64,000 bases of DNA. Origin: a bacterium. Its GTDB lineage: Bacteria > Zhuqueibacterota > QNDG01 > JAGLOF01. A program made the translations under genes and the position numbers. This document shows, piece after piece, positions 38,701 to 45,816 of the stretch. The notes under the pieces are model-generated. The model ran no database searches. It saw nothing but the letters and a program-made list of their open reading frames with translations, and was not told where the DNA came from. How positions within the stretch are numbered: the stretch's first letter is position 1; each line of letters starts with the position of its first letter. The stretch spans positions 1-64,000 of the forward strand of contig JAFGRY010000009.1 of NCBI GenBank assembly GCA_016934955.1, in the 5' to 3' direction.

Positions 38701-38963
38701 ACGAATGACATGGATGAATCAAACACGGATGTATAGGTGAACGAAGACGGGTATTCGGTAAACCGCAATGAATAGGGATAGACGAATGAATAGGTCCGGG
38801 GCGCGGCGTTCTGCAGTGATGTTCCGGGAAAGCGGACAGGGGGCATGCGCAGCCCTGTCTGCGCAGATGCGGATTGCAACGGCAGCAGCTGTATCAATAA
38901 AAAGATCGACAGGACTGTTGTCAACAGTTTTCCGGTCGACCGGGGTTGTGACTTATCAGCCAT
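32742..38963 (-). CDS. sprA: SprA-type type IX secretion translocon
   Basis: A 2073-aa outer-membrane protein homologous to SprA (Sov), the very large beta-barrel through which T9SS cargo leaves the cell. It has a signal peptide (LLTTVLSIFLLIQLLPLQSASA). The N-terminal SprA family region is at about residues 60-500 (FRTGKIKSEAFRKAFGGDDI, KMKQNFTVTGKIGEKIIVDV, LNIITTIQIYKSDVQYESQP). Carbohydrate-module-like beta domains follow in the middle (YLDDFEGAKRKISLGVLRKH), then a long barrel region with many Ser/Asn-rich strands. A Pro/Ala/Lys linker (about 1690-1730) interrupts the barrel. AAGG precedes the ATG. Other T9SS genes (porV, gldKLMN) are not in the window, but two probable cargo proteins are. 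Confidence 0.93.
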   Translation of the reverse strand: MADKSQPRSTGKLLTTVLSIFLLIQLLPLQSASAQTGLRMPPVRFPGTSLQNAAPRTYSFVYPYSLRFTEYPSSFTYTSVFDSSMSFVTLKRLFRGTPVEHERYYLFPDFISARSLYNKQDQWREFLGGNVTALKGGRGSSQGLVFRTGKIKSEAFRKAFGGDDISLTINGNIDIDGTYKNEKRSSKKIASDRQPNNNFQMKMKQNFTVTGKIGEKIIVDVAQDSENEFEFQNAVKLQYNNDEDGIIKRIDAGNVNLSLPGTNFVTMSQSNAGLFGLKADMQLGPLSLTAIASMEKGQKNKLSLSGEGKEQIIEIEDYDYKKATYFFLDTLYRNEFTNYAPNGAHIVDPLNIITTIQIYKSDVQYESQPGAFQAWAAADLSQGTPVNADNETVKRYFLRLEPIKDYYVNRELGYIQMSVSLRESEILAVAYRDSSGRVFGDLQATETAQTGIPVLKLIKAQAPLPSFETWDLEWKNVYNIGIPDITDDEFAQNFKVKIFYKDPSGQPKESALVNGAAQSFLHIFGLDDIDLNGARIPDNKIDNNPNIINKSRGEIIFPNLRPFDPQPGTGPASDLWGGEEGDEYRYSAVYDTTKRDYISNTSKFKIEITSSRRSPKFELGFNVIEGTEEIICNGAKLIKDVDYTIDYFSGTLVLTSDRATDPNAQVDIGYESQRMFAPDKKVLLGTRAEYTLWEQDNQRSFIGATLLYLSRTSLDQRIRLGKEAPMSNFVWDVNTSLGYSSDKVTRYLNKLPLLDMTGASSIKFEGEIAEITPNPNTLNSESTGDYNGVAYLDDFEGAKRKISLGVLRKHWLASSIPSPSAQPDTVNYYLENKGSLVWYNPYNKVPIQDIWPDKEVTTNFGGQTGTDVLTFDFIPNDTLPDPRTSWGGIQRGLNTGYYDQTDSRFLEIWVKSFPDETAPEYLTLHIELGQISEDIIPNGEWDTEDYKPDGGIRDTNLEPDKEDTGLDHMFGDDPPRLFYPHDGTAAAVLDTVGGVPVLRATLYDFWDLDNDRVKDANEPWSYDDYTYSDKNPYKLRYDVSEEDDGGTINGYEDNKDDGSIRYPDSEDMNGNSSIDTRNNYFKYSVSLDPNSSDARFIASETEKGWRLYRIPLIQGDEIESPDWSRIENARIWVNGVTRRSYLQIAEMELVSNEWKYHGKMAAGDSLYTLSETDTTLSIAVTNTHENPDYEPPKGVEGVIDPTLKIRSKEQSLVLQLNDLGSGERVIAKKRFYEPQNLIQYKKLKMFVHGGDANEQIPQGEIEFFLRLGSDTQDEIYYEIMLPEVEPGWIGNDIEIAFEDLSAIKLEKELLAQDTISRDLSPYTIFIKGNPSLRNIRWLIAGVRNKGPQSWTGQIWMDELRLSDVHKEKGMAMRAKAILTVGDLLSVNGQYDRKDADFHTINETSTGEGATIEGYNANINLNIDRLMPSHWGIKVPITGRIARTTSTPKYLPGSDILLNEKTAGDSVLAASQTINETKSVGLRFNKTVKSRSFLGRFLLDPVSGNVNYSGTNSQNPRTGTSDGETYNGSFQYDLTFSDRNSFKLLKWLGTDGLLKKLANTEFYLPSKINFKLDGNDVEQQSKTVGGVTSLVDRATFSKSYAASWSPVKPVSMDYSLSNNYDLNADSTAGWYDILGELAEESLVAKTQRINASFTPKLSAWLTANFKYTTDYGYNYNPQMASTGSGKSAKVNTSINVTSKLDPQKLVQSFAKKSAPAGGAANRRQASTRRKPAARATDTDTPKEAEKEEKTGGFSLGSLLAGVGKGVSIIDPVSITYRKTNSVTTFGILSMPVLKFQLGFQEDPGVPISQNLTSDRSRSQASSTVSVRSGLKFTRQLNATMDYQFSDTKTISTQSSQSVSKSIFMIGEYEAIPMPNWTVRWSGIEKLFFFEPFLTSFTLNHSYSGDMAETWNESVKTQTKYTINFRPLIGFDITFKNGITSNFKYSATEMVTLQTAFGKSISKDVGSDMTFALSYKKRGGIKIPFLKGKKLDNNIDFTLNASVSNQSKLQKAEAGKKFQVIMETKNWSIKPGMTYSFSRNVRGGVHFELGERKNSRTGTTKFTAFGINARISLSG

Positions 38964-39207
38964 TCTCTGCCTTGCTTCTGTTCATGGGTGCGCCCGCAGA
39001 CGTGTGCCGCGGGATGAATTACCTGTTAATGACAACAGTAGCAAGGGCCGATAAGCATTCCTATAATGTATAAACAATTATTGCTTAAGGAGAAATTAAT
39101 GCATATTTTTTAAAATTGCAAGAAAAAAGTTAGGATAAAATGCTCTTGGAAAAGATATGAGCGTTTGATACATTTCAGGAAACGGCTATCATCCGGCAGG
39201 CGGACGA
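38964..39207. other. divergent promoter region between sprA and lptF
   Basis: AT-rich 244-bp gap. On the plus strand a TATAAT (39062-39067) is followed by AAGGAG (39087-39092) and a four-codon frame, ATG CAT ATT TTT TAA (39099-39113), well before lptF. No strong -35 is seen. No RNA gene or terminator was recognised. The switch of gene orientation occurs here. Confidence 0.4.
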
Positions 39208-40572
39208 GTGAAGACACTTACCTGGTATACAATCAAAGAACATGTCGGCCCCTTTATTTTCGCTCTGGTCACCATTACGTTTGTGTTTATTCTCAATGCC
39301 GTCTTCAGGGATCTGGGCAAGCTTCTCTCCAAAGGCGTCTCCCTCTCGATTATTCTCCGGTTTTTCGGGCTGAATATCGCCTGGATCATCGCCCTGGCCG
39401 TGCCGATGGCCGTACTTGTCGCCACCCTTATGGCCTTCGGGCGGATGTCGGCTGATCACGAAATCACCGCCATCAAGGCAGGCGGCATCAATTTTTACCG
39501 GCTCATTTCTCCCGTTCTGTTCATTTCGCTTCTCCTCGCCTTCGGGCTCGAGCGGTTCAACAACATCGTTCTGCCCGAGTTCAATCATCAGTACCGGCTG
39601 CTTTATCGGGATATCTCCCGGAAGCAGCCGACACTGACGCTGGAGGAGGGTATCTTCAATTATATCAACGATGATTACAGTCTTCTCGCCCGCAAAATCG
39701 ACACGAAACGGAACACGATGGAAGACATTATCATCAACGATATCAGCAAAACCGATCAGTCCCGAACGATCACGGCAAAACGTGGCAAGATTTTCTTTTC
39801 GGAAGTGCAGGAAAAACTCGTTTTTGAATTGTACGCCGGCGAGATCCACGAGATCGACTACAAGCATCCGGAAAACTACCGCCGGGCAGCCTTCGAGCGC
39901 CAGAGCCTGACGATCGCCATTCCCAATACCAATCTGACGCACCAGGATTCATCACACCGCGGCAACCGGGAAAAAAGCGTTTCAATGCTGATGGACGACG
40001 TTCGCAGGGAGCGCGGATCGATTCAGAACCGGTATCAGCGAATCCGCGCCATGGCCATAAACGAGCTGCGGGCGACGCTGCCCGACACTCTTTTTCTGCA
40101 GGCCGATTCCGCCGCGCGGGCTCCGGTTCGGGGATTTGCCCGGGATAATCCCGGACAGCGCGTCGCCTCCGTGCAGCGGCAGGTTGAGAACGAACTGAAG
40201 ATCATCTCCAGCCACAGGAAGTCGATCAGCCAGCTACTGGTAGAGGTGCACAAGAAGTATTCGATTCCTCTTACCTGTGTCGTTTTCGTGCTGATCGGCG
40301 CCCCCCTGGGGATCATGGCCAGGCAGGGGGGACTGGCCGTCGGCGGCGGGCTGAGCATTATTTTCTTCATTATCTACTGGGTCTTTTTAATCGGCGGCGA
40401 ACAGCTTGCGGACCGGCAGCGGCTTTCACCGCTGGTCGCCATGTGGCTGCCGAATGTCCTTATGATCATTCTCGGAGTGTATCTGATGCGCCGGGCCGTT
40501 ACAGAACGGGCGTCCCTGCACCTTGAGAAGCTGGCCGGGCTGTTCAAAAAGAAAAACCGGAGACAAGAGTGA
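39208..40572 (+). CDS. lptF: LPS export permease LptF
   Basis: A 454-aa YjgP/YjgQ-family membrane protein. It has three N-terminal membrane helices (VGPFIFALVTITFVFILNAV; ILRFFGLNIAWIIALAVPMA), a long periplasmic beta-jellyroll domain (about 105-330), and three C-terminal helices (PLTCVVFVLIGAPLGIMARQ). With LptG and an LptB ATPase it extracts lipopolysaccharide from the inner membrane. The start is GTG at 39208. The jellyroll region is longer than in E. coli LptF. It overlaps lptG by four bases. Confidence 0.93.
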   Translation: MKTLTWYTIKEHVGPFIFALVTITFVFILNAVFRDLGKLLSKGVSLSIILRFFGLNIAWIIALAVPMAVLVATLMAFGRMSADHEITAIKAGGINFYRLISPVLFISLLLAFGLERFNNIVLPEFNHQYRLLYRDISRKQPTLTLEEGIFNYINDDYSLLARKIDTKRNTMEDIIINDISKTDQSRTITAKRGKIFFSEVQEKLVFELYAGEIHEIDYKHPENYRRAAFERQSLTIAIPNTNLTHQDSSHRGNREKSVSMLMDDVRRERGSIQNRYQRIRAMAINELRATLPDTLFLQADSAARAPVRGFARDNPGQRVASVQRQVENELKIISSHRKSISQLLVEVHKKYSIPLTCVVFVLIGAPLGIMARQGGLAVGGGLSIIFFIIYWVFLIGGEQLADRQRLSPLVAMWLPNVLMIILGVYLMRRAVTERASLHLEKLAGLFKKKNRRQE

Positions 40573-41648
40573 CCACGCTGCTGCCCGCATACATTTTGCG
40601 CAAATTTACCGGACTTTTCCTGCTCTGCGTTCTCAGCGTCATTGTCCTTTTCCTGGTCATCGACGGCATTGAAAACATGGACAAATTTATCGACAGGGAT
40701 GTGCCCTTTGGCGTGACGTTCAAATACTATCTTTATTATATACCCTACATTCTGGTCTTGACCCTGCCTGTGGCCACCCTGCTCGCGGCGGTGTTTGCCG
40801 TCGTCGGCCTGGCCCGCGGCAATGAAATAGTTGCCATGAAGTCCCTGGGATTCAGCCTTTACCAGCTGTTGATCCCGATGCTGGGGGCCGGCATGGTCAT
40901 CAGTATGATCTCCTTTTTTACCGCGGAGGTGATAGTCGCCCGTACCACCGAAAAAAAGGATGCCATAGAACAGGAATATTTGAGAGGCGGCAGTTCCACC
41001 AAATTTCTTTCCCGTTTCCGCAATATGCAGATAAAGGACGAAGACACAATTATCACCATCGGTTATTTCGATATCAAGCGGAGATTGGCCCACCGCGTGC
41101 GCATTCAGGAAATCGTCGACGGCAGACTGGCCTATCGCCTCGACGCGGATTCCATGTCCTGGGAAAACGGCGGCTGGATCATACGCAGGGGCATCGAGAG
41201 GACCTTCAATGATTCAACGGAGGTGGCGGCCGATCTTGCCAGTCCCGCGGTTTTCCGCTTTCACTTCAACCCAGAAGAGCTCATCCAGGCCCAGGGGTCG
41301 CCGGAGGATATGGGCTACTGGGAACTGAAAAAATATGTGGACCGCATTCGCCGCAGCGGCGGAGAAACGAGCCAGTGGCTCACCGAGCTGCATTTGCGTA
41401 TTTCCTATCCGCTCAGCAATCTGCTCATTATCCTCTTCAGTGTCCCCCTCGTCTACAACCGGCGCAAGAAAAACATCGCTCTCGGCTTCGGCATCAGCCT
41501 TACCGTCGTTTTTTTCTACTTCGGACTCGTTAAAATGGGGCAGACGCTTGGCCAGAACGGCAATCTGCCGCCGCTGCTCGGAGCCTGGATGGGGAATATG
41601 ATCATGTGTACCGGCAGCGTGATTAATTTGCTGAAAACCAGAAAATAG
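40569..41648 (+). CDS. lptG: LPS export permease LptG
   Basis: A 359-aa partner of LptF with the same architecture: membrane helices at the N-terminus (FTGLFLLCVLSVIVLFLVID; YIPYILVLTLPVATLLAAVF), a periplasmic domain (about 125-270) and C-terminal helices (ISYPLSNLLIILFSVPLVYN). The GTG start overlaps the lptF stop (GTGA). The pair implies an LPS-bearing outer membrane; lptB is not in the window. Confidence 0.93.
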   Translation: MTTLLPAYILRKFTGLFLLCVLSVIVLFLVIDGIENMDKFIDRDVPFGVTFKYYLYYIPYILVLTLPVATLLAAVFAVVGLARGNEIVAMKSLGFSLYQLLIPMLGAGMVISMISFFTAEVIVARTTEKKDAIEQEYLRGGSSTKFLSRFRNMQIKDEDTIITIGYFDIKRRLAHRVRIQEIVDGRLAYRLDADSMSWENGGWIIRRGIERTFNDSTEVAADLASPAVFRFHFNPEELIQAQGSPEDMGYWELKKYVDRIRRSGGETSQWLTELHLRISYPLSNLLIILFSVPLVYNRRKKNIALGFGISLTVVFFYFGLVKMGQTLGQNGNLPPLLGAWMGNMIMCTGSVINLLKTRK

Positions 41649-41649
41649 C

Positions 41650-41677
41650 TTGACTTTTTCGAATAAAAGATTAATAT
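41650..41677 (+). promoter_or_regulatory. promoter of the rpmH-rnpA operon
   Basis: TTGACT (41650-41655), 16-base spacer, TAATAT (41672-41677). It lies directly after the lptG stop and about 45 bases before the rpmH ATG. The -35 is near consensus; the -10 matches four of six. Confidence 0.5.
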
Positions 41678-41722
41678 TCAAAGTTCGGAAATAAAACATG
41701 TTTGTTGAAAGGATGACGATAC

Positions 41723-41869
41723 ATGAAACGCACGTACCAGCCCAGCCGAAGAAAACGGAAGAACAAGCATGGGTTCAGGTCCAAAATGGCAACCAGGTCT
41801 GGACGCATGCTGTTAAAGCGCAGGCGCGCAAAGGGCAGGAAGAGACTGACCGTTAGTGATTCTATGTAA
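41723..41869 (+). CDS. rpmH: ribosomal protein bL34
   Basis: A 48-aa, extremely basic protein beginning [20 protein letters not shown] and continuing [20 protein letters not shown], the hallmark bL34 sequence of the large ribosomal subunit. AAAGGA lies nine bases upstream. Its 3' end overlaps the likely GTG start of rnpA, as is common. Together with rnpA, yidD, yidC and mnmE it marks the conserved origin-proximal gene string. Confidence 0.97.
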   Translation: MKRTYQPSRRKRKNKHGFRSKMATRSGRMLLKRRRAKGRKRLTVSDSM

Positions 41870-42215
41870 TCCAGACAGTCTCGACTGTCGACTTCCTAAA
41901 CACGAGATTATCCGCGGACGGGATGATTTCAGACGAATTCTTCAAAAGGGCAGCCAGGTTAACGGGTCTGCCCTGCGTTTTTTTATAGTGCAGGCCCCCC
42001 GGCGCCGGGTAGGCTTCATCGTTCCCAAGCGGGTAATCAGAACGGCGGTTGAACGGAACCGGATCAAGCGATGGCTGCGGGAGCTCTACCGCTGCAATAA
42101 ACAGATGTTTTCATCCTGTCACCTCATTATAAAAATAGAACGGCGGCCGCAGGGGTTCCGGGAGCTGGAAGCGGAATTCCTCTCTCTGGCAGCGGCCGGG
42201 AAAACAAGCAGATGA
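41856..42215 (+). CDS. rnpA: ribonuclease P protein component
   Basis: A 119-aa basic protein that assists the RNase P RNA in cutting tRNA 5' leaders. It starts before [20 protein letters not shown] and carries the family signature [18 protein letters not shown] (the RNR motif). The start is probably GTG 41856, inside the end of rpmH; no ATG lies between it and the conserved region. It overlaps yidD by four bases. Confidence 0.95.
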   Translation: MILCNPDSLDCRLPKHEIIRGRDDFRRILQKGSQVNGSALRFFIVQAPRRRVGFIVPKRVIRTAVERNRIKRWLRELYRCNKQMFSSCHLIIKIERRPQGFRELEAEFLSLAAAGKTSR

Positions 42216-42430
42216 CTATCGGACAAAGAATATGTATCGCCCTTATCCGGTTATATAAGAAGATCATTTCGCCCCTGCTGCCGAACACCTGCCGTTTTTA
42301 TCCGACGTGTTCCGCGTATATGGCGGAGGCGATTGAAAAAAAAGGTCTGGGAAAAGGCGTGTACCTGGGGATGAAACGGCTTTTACGCTGTCACCCGTTT
42401 CATCCCGGCGGGTACGATCCCGTTGAATAA
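42212..42430 (+). CDS. yidD: membrane protein insertion efficiency factor YidD
   Basis: A 72-aa protein with the YidD signature: [33 protein letters not shown] and [17 protein letters not shown]. It has three conserved cysteines. It is thought to assist YidC-dependent insertion at the inner face of the membrane. It overlaps rnpA and is followed by yidC after 26 bases. Confidence 0.96.
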   Translation: MTIGQRICIALIRLYKKIISPLLPNTCRFYPTCSAYMAEAIEKKGLGKGVYLGMKRLLRCHPFHPGGYDPVE

Positions 42431-42456
42431 TCATCAAAAGGAAACGGACAGAGATT

Positions 42457-44112
42457 ATGGACAAAAACACCATTGTCGGACTGGTTCTGATCGGATTGAT
42501 CCTTGTTTTATCACCCTGGCTGATGAAGCAGCTCGGCTACAATCAGCCGGCGGCGTCCCCTCCTGAAGAGGTGCAGATCGCGCCGGTCCAGGCCGGGGCC
42601 ACCGAAGAAGCCGTTCAGACGACTCCCGCGCCCGTTATCGCTCGGGCCGTCTCCCCACCGGCCTCAGCTGCCGTAACCGCACCGGCGGATACGGTTGTTA
42701 TCGAAACCGATCTGTATACGGCCGTTGTCACCAATATCGGAGGAGGGACCATCATCGGGTGGGAGCTCAAGAAGCACCTGGTCGGGGACAAAGCCGATAA
42801 TCGGCCCGTAAATCTGGTGCCCGAAAACAGCAGCGGGAACCTCGGGATCATGCTCGACGGCGCCAATCTCGATCTGGGGAATGTCCCTTTCCGTCTTTCC
42901 GGCCCCAGCAGCTACTCGGAGGGGGGCGTGGCATATCAGAAACTCGTCTTTTCCTATCCCTTTTCGGGCGGCGGGTCACTTGACCGGGAGTACACCTTCA
43001 GGGACGACACCTATGCCGTACAGATGGAAGTATCGTTCAATGATGTGTCACCGACCGAATATCACATTTACTGGAACAGCGGCATCGCTCCAACGGAGAA
43101 GGACGACGCCGCCGGAGAACGCTATCTTGAATCCTTCGCGCTTCAGGCCGGTGAACTGTTGAAAACCAAAGAAAAGGCGACCGGCTACACCGAAGGGTAT
43201 ACCGACTGGACCGCCCTGCGGAACAAGTATTTTGTGGCCGCGATCATACCGGCCGATGAGCCGGCTGCGGGCGCGTCTCTTGAAGGTGAAAAAATTGAGC
43301 TGCTTGACGAGAATGGCAAACAGTTCCGGTGGAAGCGCATGCAGATGGCTCTCTTCATGCCCGGAGACAGATCCTCCGAAACGTATGCCGTGTATCTCGG
43401 GCCCCTTGATTACCATATGCTGAAAAACATGGATGTCGGCCTGGAAAAAGTGATGAACTGGGGCTGGTCACTGATCAAGCCGATCAGCATCGCCTTTTTC
43501 TATGTGCTTCAGTTTCTCTACGGCATCGTCGGCAATTACGGGTGGGCTATCATAATTTTCTCCATTATGATAAAAATCGTCCTGTATCCTCTGACCCGGA
43601 AAAGCTACGAGTCGATGCAGGCGATGCAGGCCCTTCAGCCGCAGATGGAAGCGATCAAGACCAAGTTTAAAGACGATCCCCAGCGGATGAACCAGGAAAC
43701 GATGAAACTGTACAAGAAGCATGGCGTCAATCCCATGGGCGGGTGTCTGCCCATGCTGCTGCAGATGCCGGTTCTCTTCGCGCTTTTTAATTTGTTTCGC
43801 ACGACCATTATGCTGCGCCAGGCTGAATTTCTCGGCGGTCTCATTCCCGATCTTTCCGCCCCCGACGGGATTATCGGCGGCACCATTCATGTCCTTCCCA
43901 TCCTCATGGGTATTACCATGATCGTGCAGCAGCGCCTCACCATGCGTGATCCCAAGCAGAAGGCCATGGCCTATATGATGCCGATCATGTTCAGTTTCAT
44001 ATTTTACCGCATGGCATCGGGGCTCAACCTGTATTACCTCATGTTCAATCTGCTGACCATTGCCCAGGAAGTACTGATAAAAAAGCGGAAGCCGGAGGAG
44101 ACTGAGGGATAA
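42457..44112 (+). CDS. yidC: membrane protein insertase YidC
   Basis: A 551-aa YidC/Oxa1 insertase. The N-terminal helix (IVGLVLIGLILVLSPWLMKQ) is followed by a Pro/Ala-rich linker, a large periplasmic beta-supersandwich domain (about 85-330) and the five-helix insertase core (SIAFFYVLQFLYGIVGNYGW, MGGCLPMLLQMPVLFALFNL, LPILMGITMIVQQRLTM). The hydrophilic-groove arginine is plausibly in IIIFSIMIKIVLYPLTRKSY. A perfect terminator follows the stop. Confidence 0.96.
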   Translation: MDKNTIVGLVLIGLILVLSPWLMKQLGYNQPAASPPEEVQIAPVQAGATEEAVQTTPAPVIARAVSPPASAAVTAPADTVVIETDLYTAVVTNIGGGTIIGWELKKHLVGDKADNRPVNLVPENSSGNLGIMLDGANLDLGNVPFRLSGPSSYSEGGVAYQKLVFSYPFSGGGSLDREYTFRDDTYAVQMEVSFNDVSPTEYHIYWNSGIAPTEKDDAAGERYLESFALQAGELLKTKEKATGYTEGYTDWTALRNKYFVAAIIPADEPAAGASLEGEKIELLDENGKQFRWKRMQMALFMPGDRSSETYAVYLGPLDYHMLKNMDVGLEKVMNWGWSLIKPISIAFFYVLQFLYGIVGNYGWAIIIFSIMIKIVLYPLTRKSYESMQAMQALQPQMEAIKTKFKDDPQRMNQETMKLYKKHGVNPMGGCLPMLLQMPVLFALFNLFRTTIMLRQAEFLGGLIPDLSAPDGIIGGTIHVLPILMGITMIVQQRLTMRDPKQKAMAYMMPIMFSFIFYRMASGLNLYYLMFNLLTIAQEVLIKKRKPEETEG

Positions 44113-44145
44113 CGCCGGACTTCTGTAAATAATCGTTTTGAATAC

Positions 44146-44181
44146 CGCCCCGCCATGATTATTTTATGGCGGGGCGTTTTT
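44146..44181 (+). terminator. rho-independent terminator after yidC
   Basis: CGCCCCGCCAT (44146-44156) and ATGGCGGGGCG (44166-44176) form a perfect 11-bp stem with a 9-base loop, followed by TTTTT. It ends the rpmH-yidC transcript and separates it from mnmE. Confidence 0.95.
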
Positions 44182-44281
44182 CTTGCGCTCATTTGAATAA
44201 AGCCAGTGAAAATAAGACCTTACGATTTATCCGGACAATCGGGTTTATGTGCAAGCACAATAAAAACAAATGGATAGGAAC

Positions 44282-45679
44282 ATGAGCCGGGAAAATGGTT
44301 CGGGGACACATGAAACGATCGCCGCGATTTCCACTCCTCCGGGTGAGGGCGGAATCGCGGTTGTTCGGCTTAGCGGGCCCCGGGCGGTGGAGATTGCCGC
44401 GTCCCTGTTTCAGGGCATGAATCCACTCACCGAGGCAAAACCGCGAACCGCCTGTCATGGATGGCTGGTGCAGAACGGGACCTGTCTTGATGAAGCGGTT
44501 GTCACCGTTTTCCCCGGGCCCCGCTCCTATACCGGTGAGGATGTCGTTGAGATCTCCAGTCACGGCGGCACCTGGGTGACCCGCCGCATTCTCGATGCGC
44601 TGGTCGCCGCGGGGGCGGAGCCGGCGGCGGCCGGAGAATTTACCAGGCGCGCATTTCTTAACGGGCGTCTTGACCTGGCCCAGGCGGAAGCGGTGGCCGA
44701 TCTTATCAGGGCAAAAACCGAAGCATCACGACGAGTGGCGATGGCACATTTGCGGGGAAGACTCACGGAACAGCTGGACCACATCCGCGAACGCCTTCTC
44801 GGGATCTGTGCCCATCTCGAGCTGGAGCTGGACTTCAGCGAAGAGGATGTCGAGTTTACATCCCGGGAAGAGGTCTCCGGCAGTCTGGCCGCCGCGGTAA
44901 GCGAGATTGAAACACTGATCCGCAGTTACGCGAGGGGCCGGGTTTGCCGTGAAGGCTTCAATCTGACTATTGTCGGCCGGACCAACGTGGGCAAGTCTTC
45001 ACTGCTGAATGCCCTGATTGAACGGGAACGCGCGATTGTCACCGATATTCCCGGGACGACCAGGGACACCATCGAAGACGTCCTCGATATGGACGGCATC
45101 TGCTTCACCATTACAGACACCGCCGGAATTCGCGAGACCAGCGATCCGGTTGAACGTGAAGGAGTGCGCCGCACCCGTATCGCCATTGAAGACGCCGATA
45201 TGGTTGTCGTTGTGTTTGACGGCAGCACGCCCTTGACCCCCGAAGACAGCGCGGTGGTCGATGTCGTCAACGGGAGCGGCAAGCCGGTTCTTGCCGTTGT
45301 CAATAAATCCGATCTGAAACAGAACATCGAACTTCCGCTCCTGAAGCAGCGGCTGCCCGCCGGAGAGACGGTGTTCGTTTCCGCGAAAAGCCAGGCGGGT
45401 ATTCCAGGGCTGATCGCCCGCCTGGAAGAGGCTGCGCTGCAGGGAGGGATTCCCGAAAGCGGAGAAGTGGTCATCACCCACGCGCGTCATCACGCCGCCC
45501 TGGAACGGGCCCGCTCCAGTTTTCTCTCCGCAGGGGACACGCTTAAATCCGGGTTGTCCCAGGAGTTTGTCGCCCTTGACCTGCGGGCCGGGCTCGATGC
45601 TCTTGCCGAGATTACCGGGGCGGTGACCTCCGATGATGTGCTGAACCACATTTTTAACGAGTTCTGTATCGGCAAGTGA
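44282..45679 (+). CDS. mnmE: tRNA-modification GTPase MnmE
   Basis: A 465-aa GTPase that with MnmG makes the 5-carboxymethylaminomethyl (or taurine-like) modification on wobble U34 of certain tRNAs. The formyl-THF-binding N-terminal domain ([20 protein letters not shown]) and helical domain surround a G domain with [33 protein letters not shown] and NKSD motifs. The C-terminal FCIGK carries the conserved cysteine. I chose ATG 44282 because AGGA lies just upstream; ATG 44270 lacks a ribosome-binding site. Confidence 0.97.
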   Translation: MSRENGSGTHETIAAISTPPGEGGIAVVRLSGPRAVEIAASLFQGMNPLTEAKPRTACHGWLVQNGTCLDEAVVTVFPGPRSYTGEDVVEISSHGGTWVTRRILDALVAAGAEPAAAGEFTRRAFLNGRLDLAQAEAVADLIRAKTEASRRVAMAHLRGRLTEQLDHIRERLLGICAHLELELDFSEEDVEFTSREEVSGSLAAAVSEIETLIRSYARGRVCREGFNLTIVGRTNVGKSSLLNALIERERAIVTDIPGTTRDTIEDVLDMDGICFTITDTAGIRETSDPVEREGVRRTRIAIEDADMVVVVFDGSTPLTPEDSAVVDVVNGSGKPVLAVVNKSDLKQNIELPLLKQRLPAGETVFVSAKSQAGIPGLIARLEEAALQGGIPESGEVVITHARHHAALERARSSFLSAGDTLKSGLSQEFVALDLRAGLDALAEITGAVTSDDVLNHIFNEFCIGK

Positions 45680-45695
45680 TGTTCCACGTGGAACA
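45680..45695. other. parS centromere-like site 1
   Basis: TGTTCCACGTGGAACA is a perfect 16-bp palindrome (18 bp with flanking A and T) equal to the parS consensus bound by chromosomal ParB. It begins one base past the mnmE stop codon. Chromosomal parS sites cluster near oriC, which agrees with dnaA 25 kb away. Confidence 0.92.
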
Positions 45696-45762
45696 TGCAC
45701 GCCGACCCGGGGGGCGCGACGAAGCCGCCGGTAAAGATGCCGGGACAGGAGTCCCCGTCCGA

Positions 45763-45778
45763 TGTTCCACGTGGAACA
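45763..45778. other. parS centromere-like site 2
   Basis: A second identical TGTTCCACGTGGAACA, here extended to a 20-bp perfect palindrome (GATG...CATC), 83 bp from the first and just upstream of mnmG. The two copies in one intergenic gap would nucleate ParB and load SMC. The parA and parB genes are not in this window. Confidence 0.92.
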
Positions 45779-45816
45779 TCGGGTTGGCCGTGCTGAGGCG
45801 GCCGGAGAAAGAGAGT

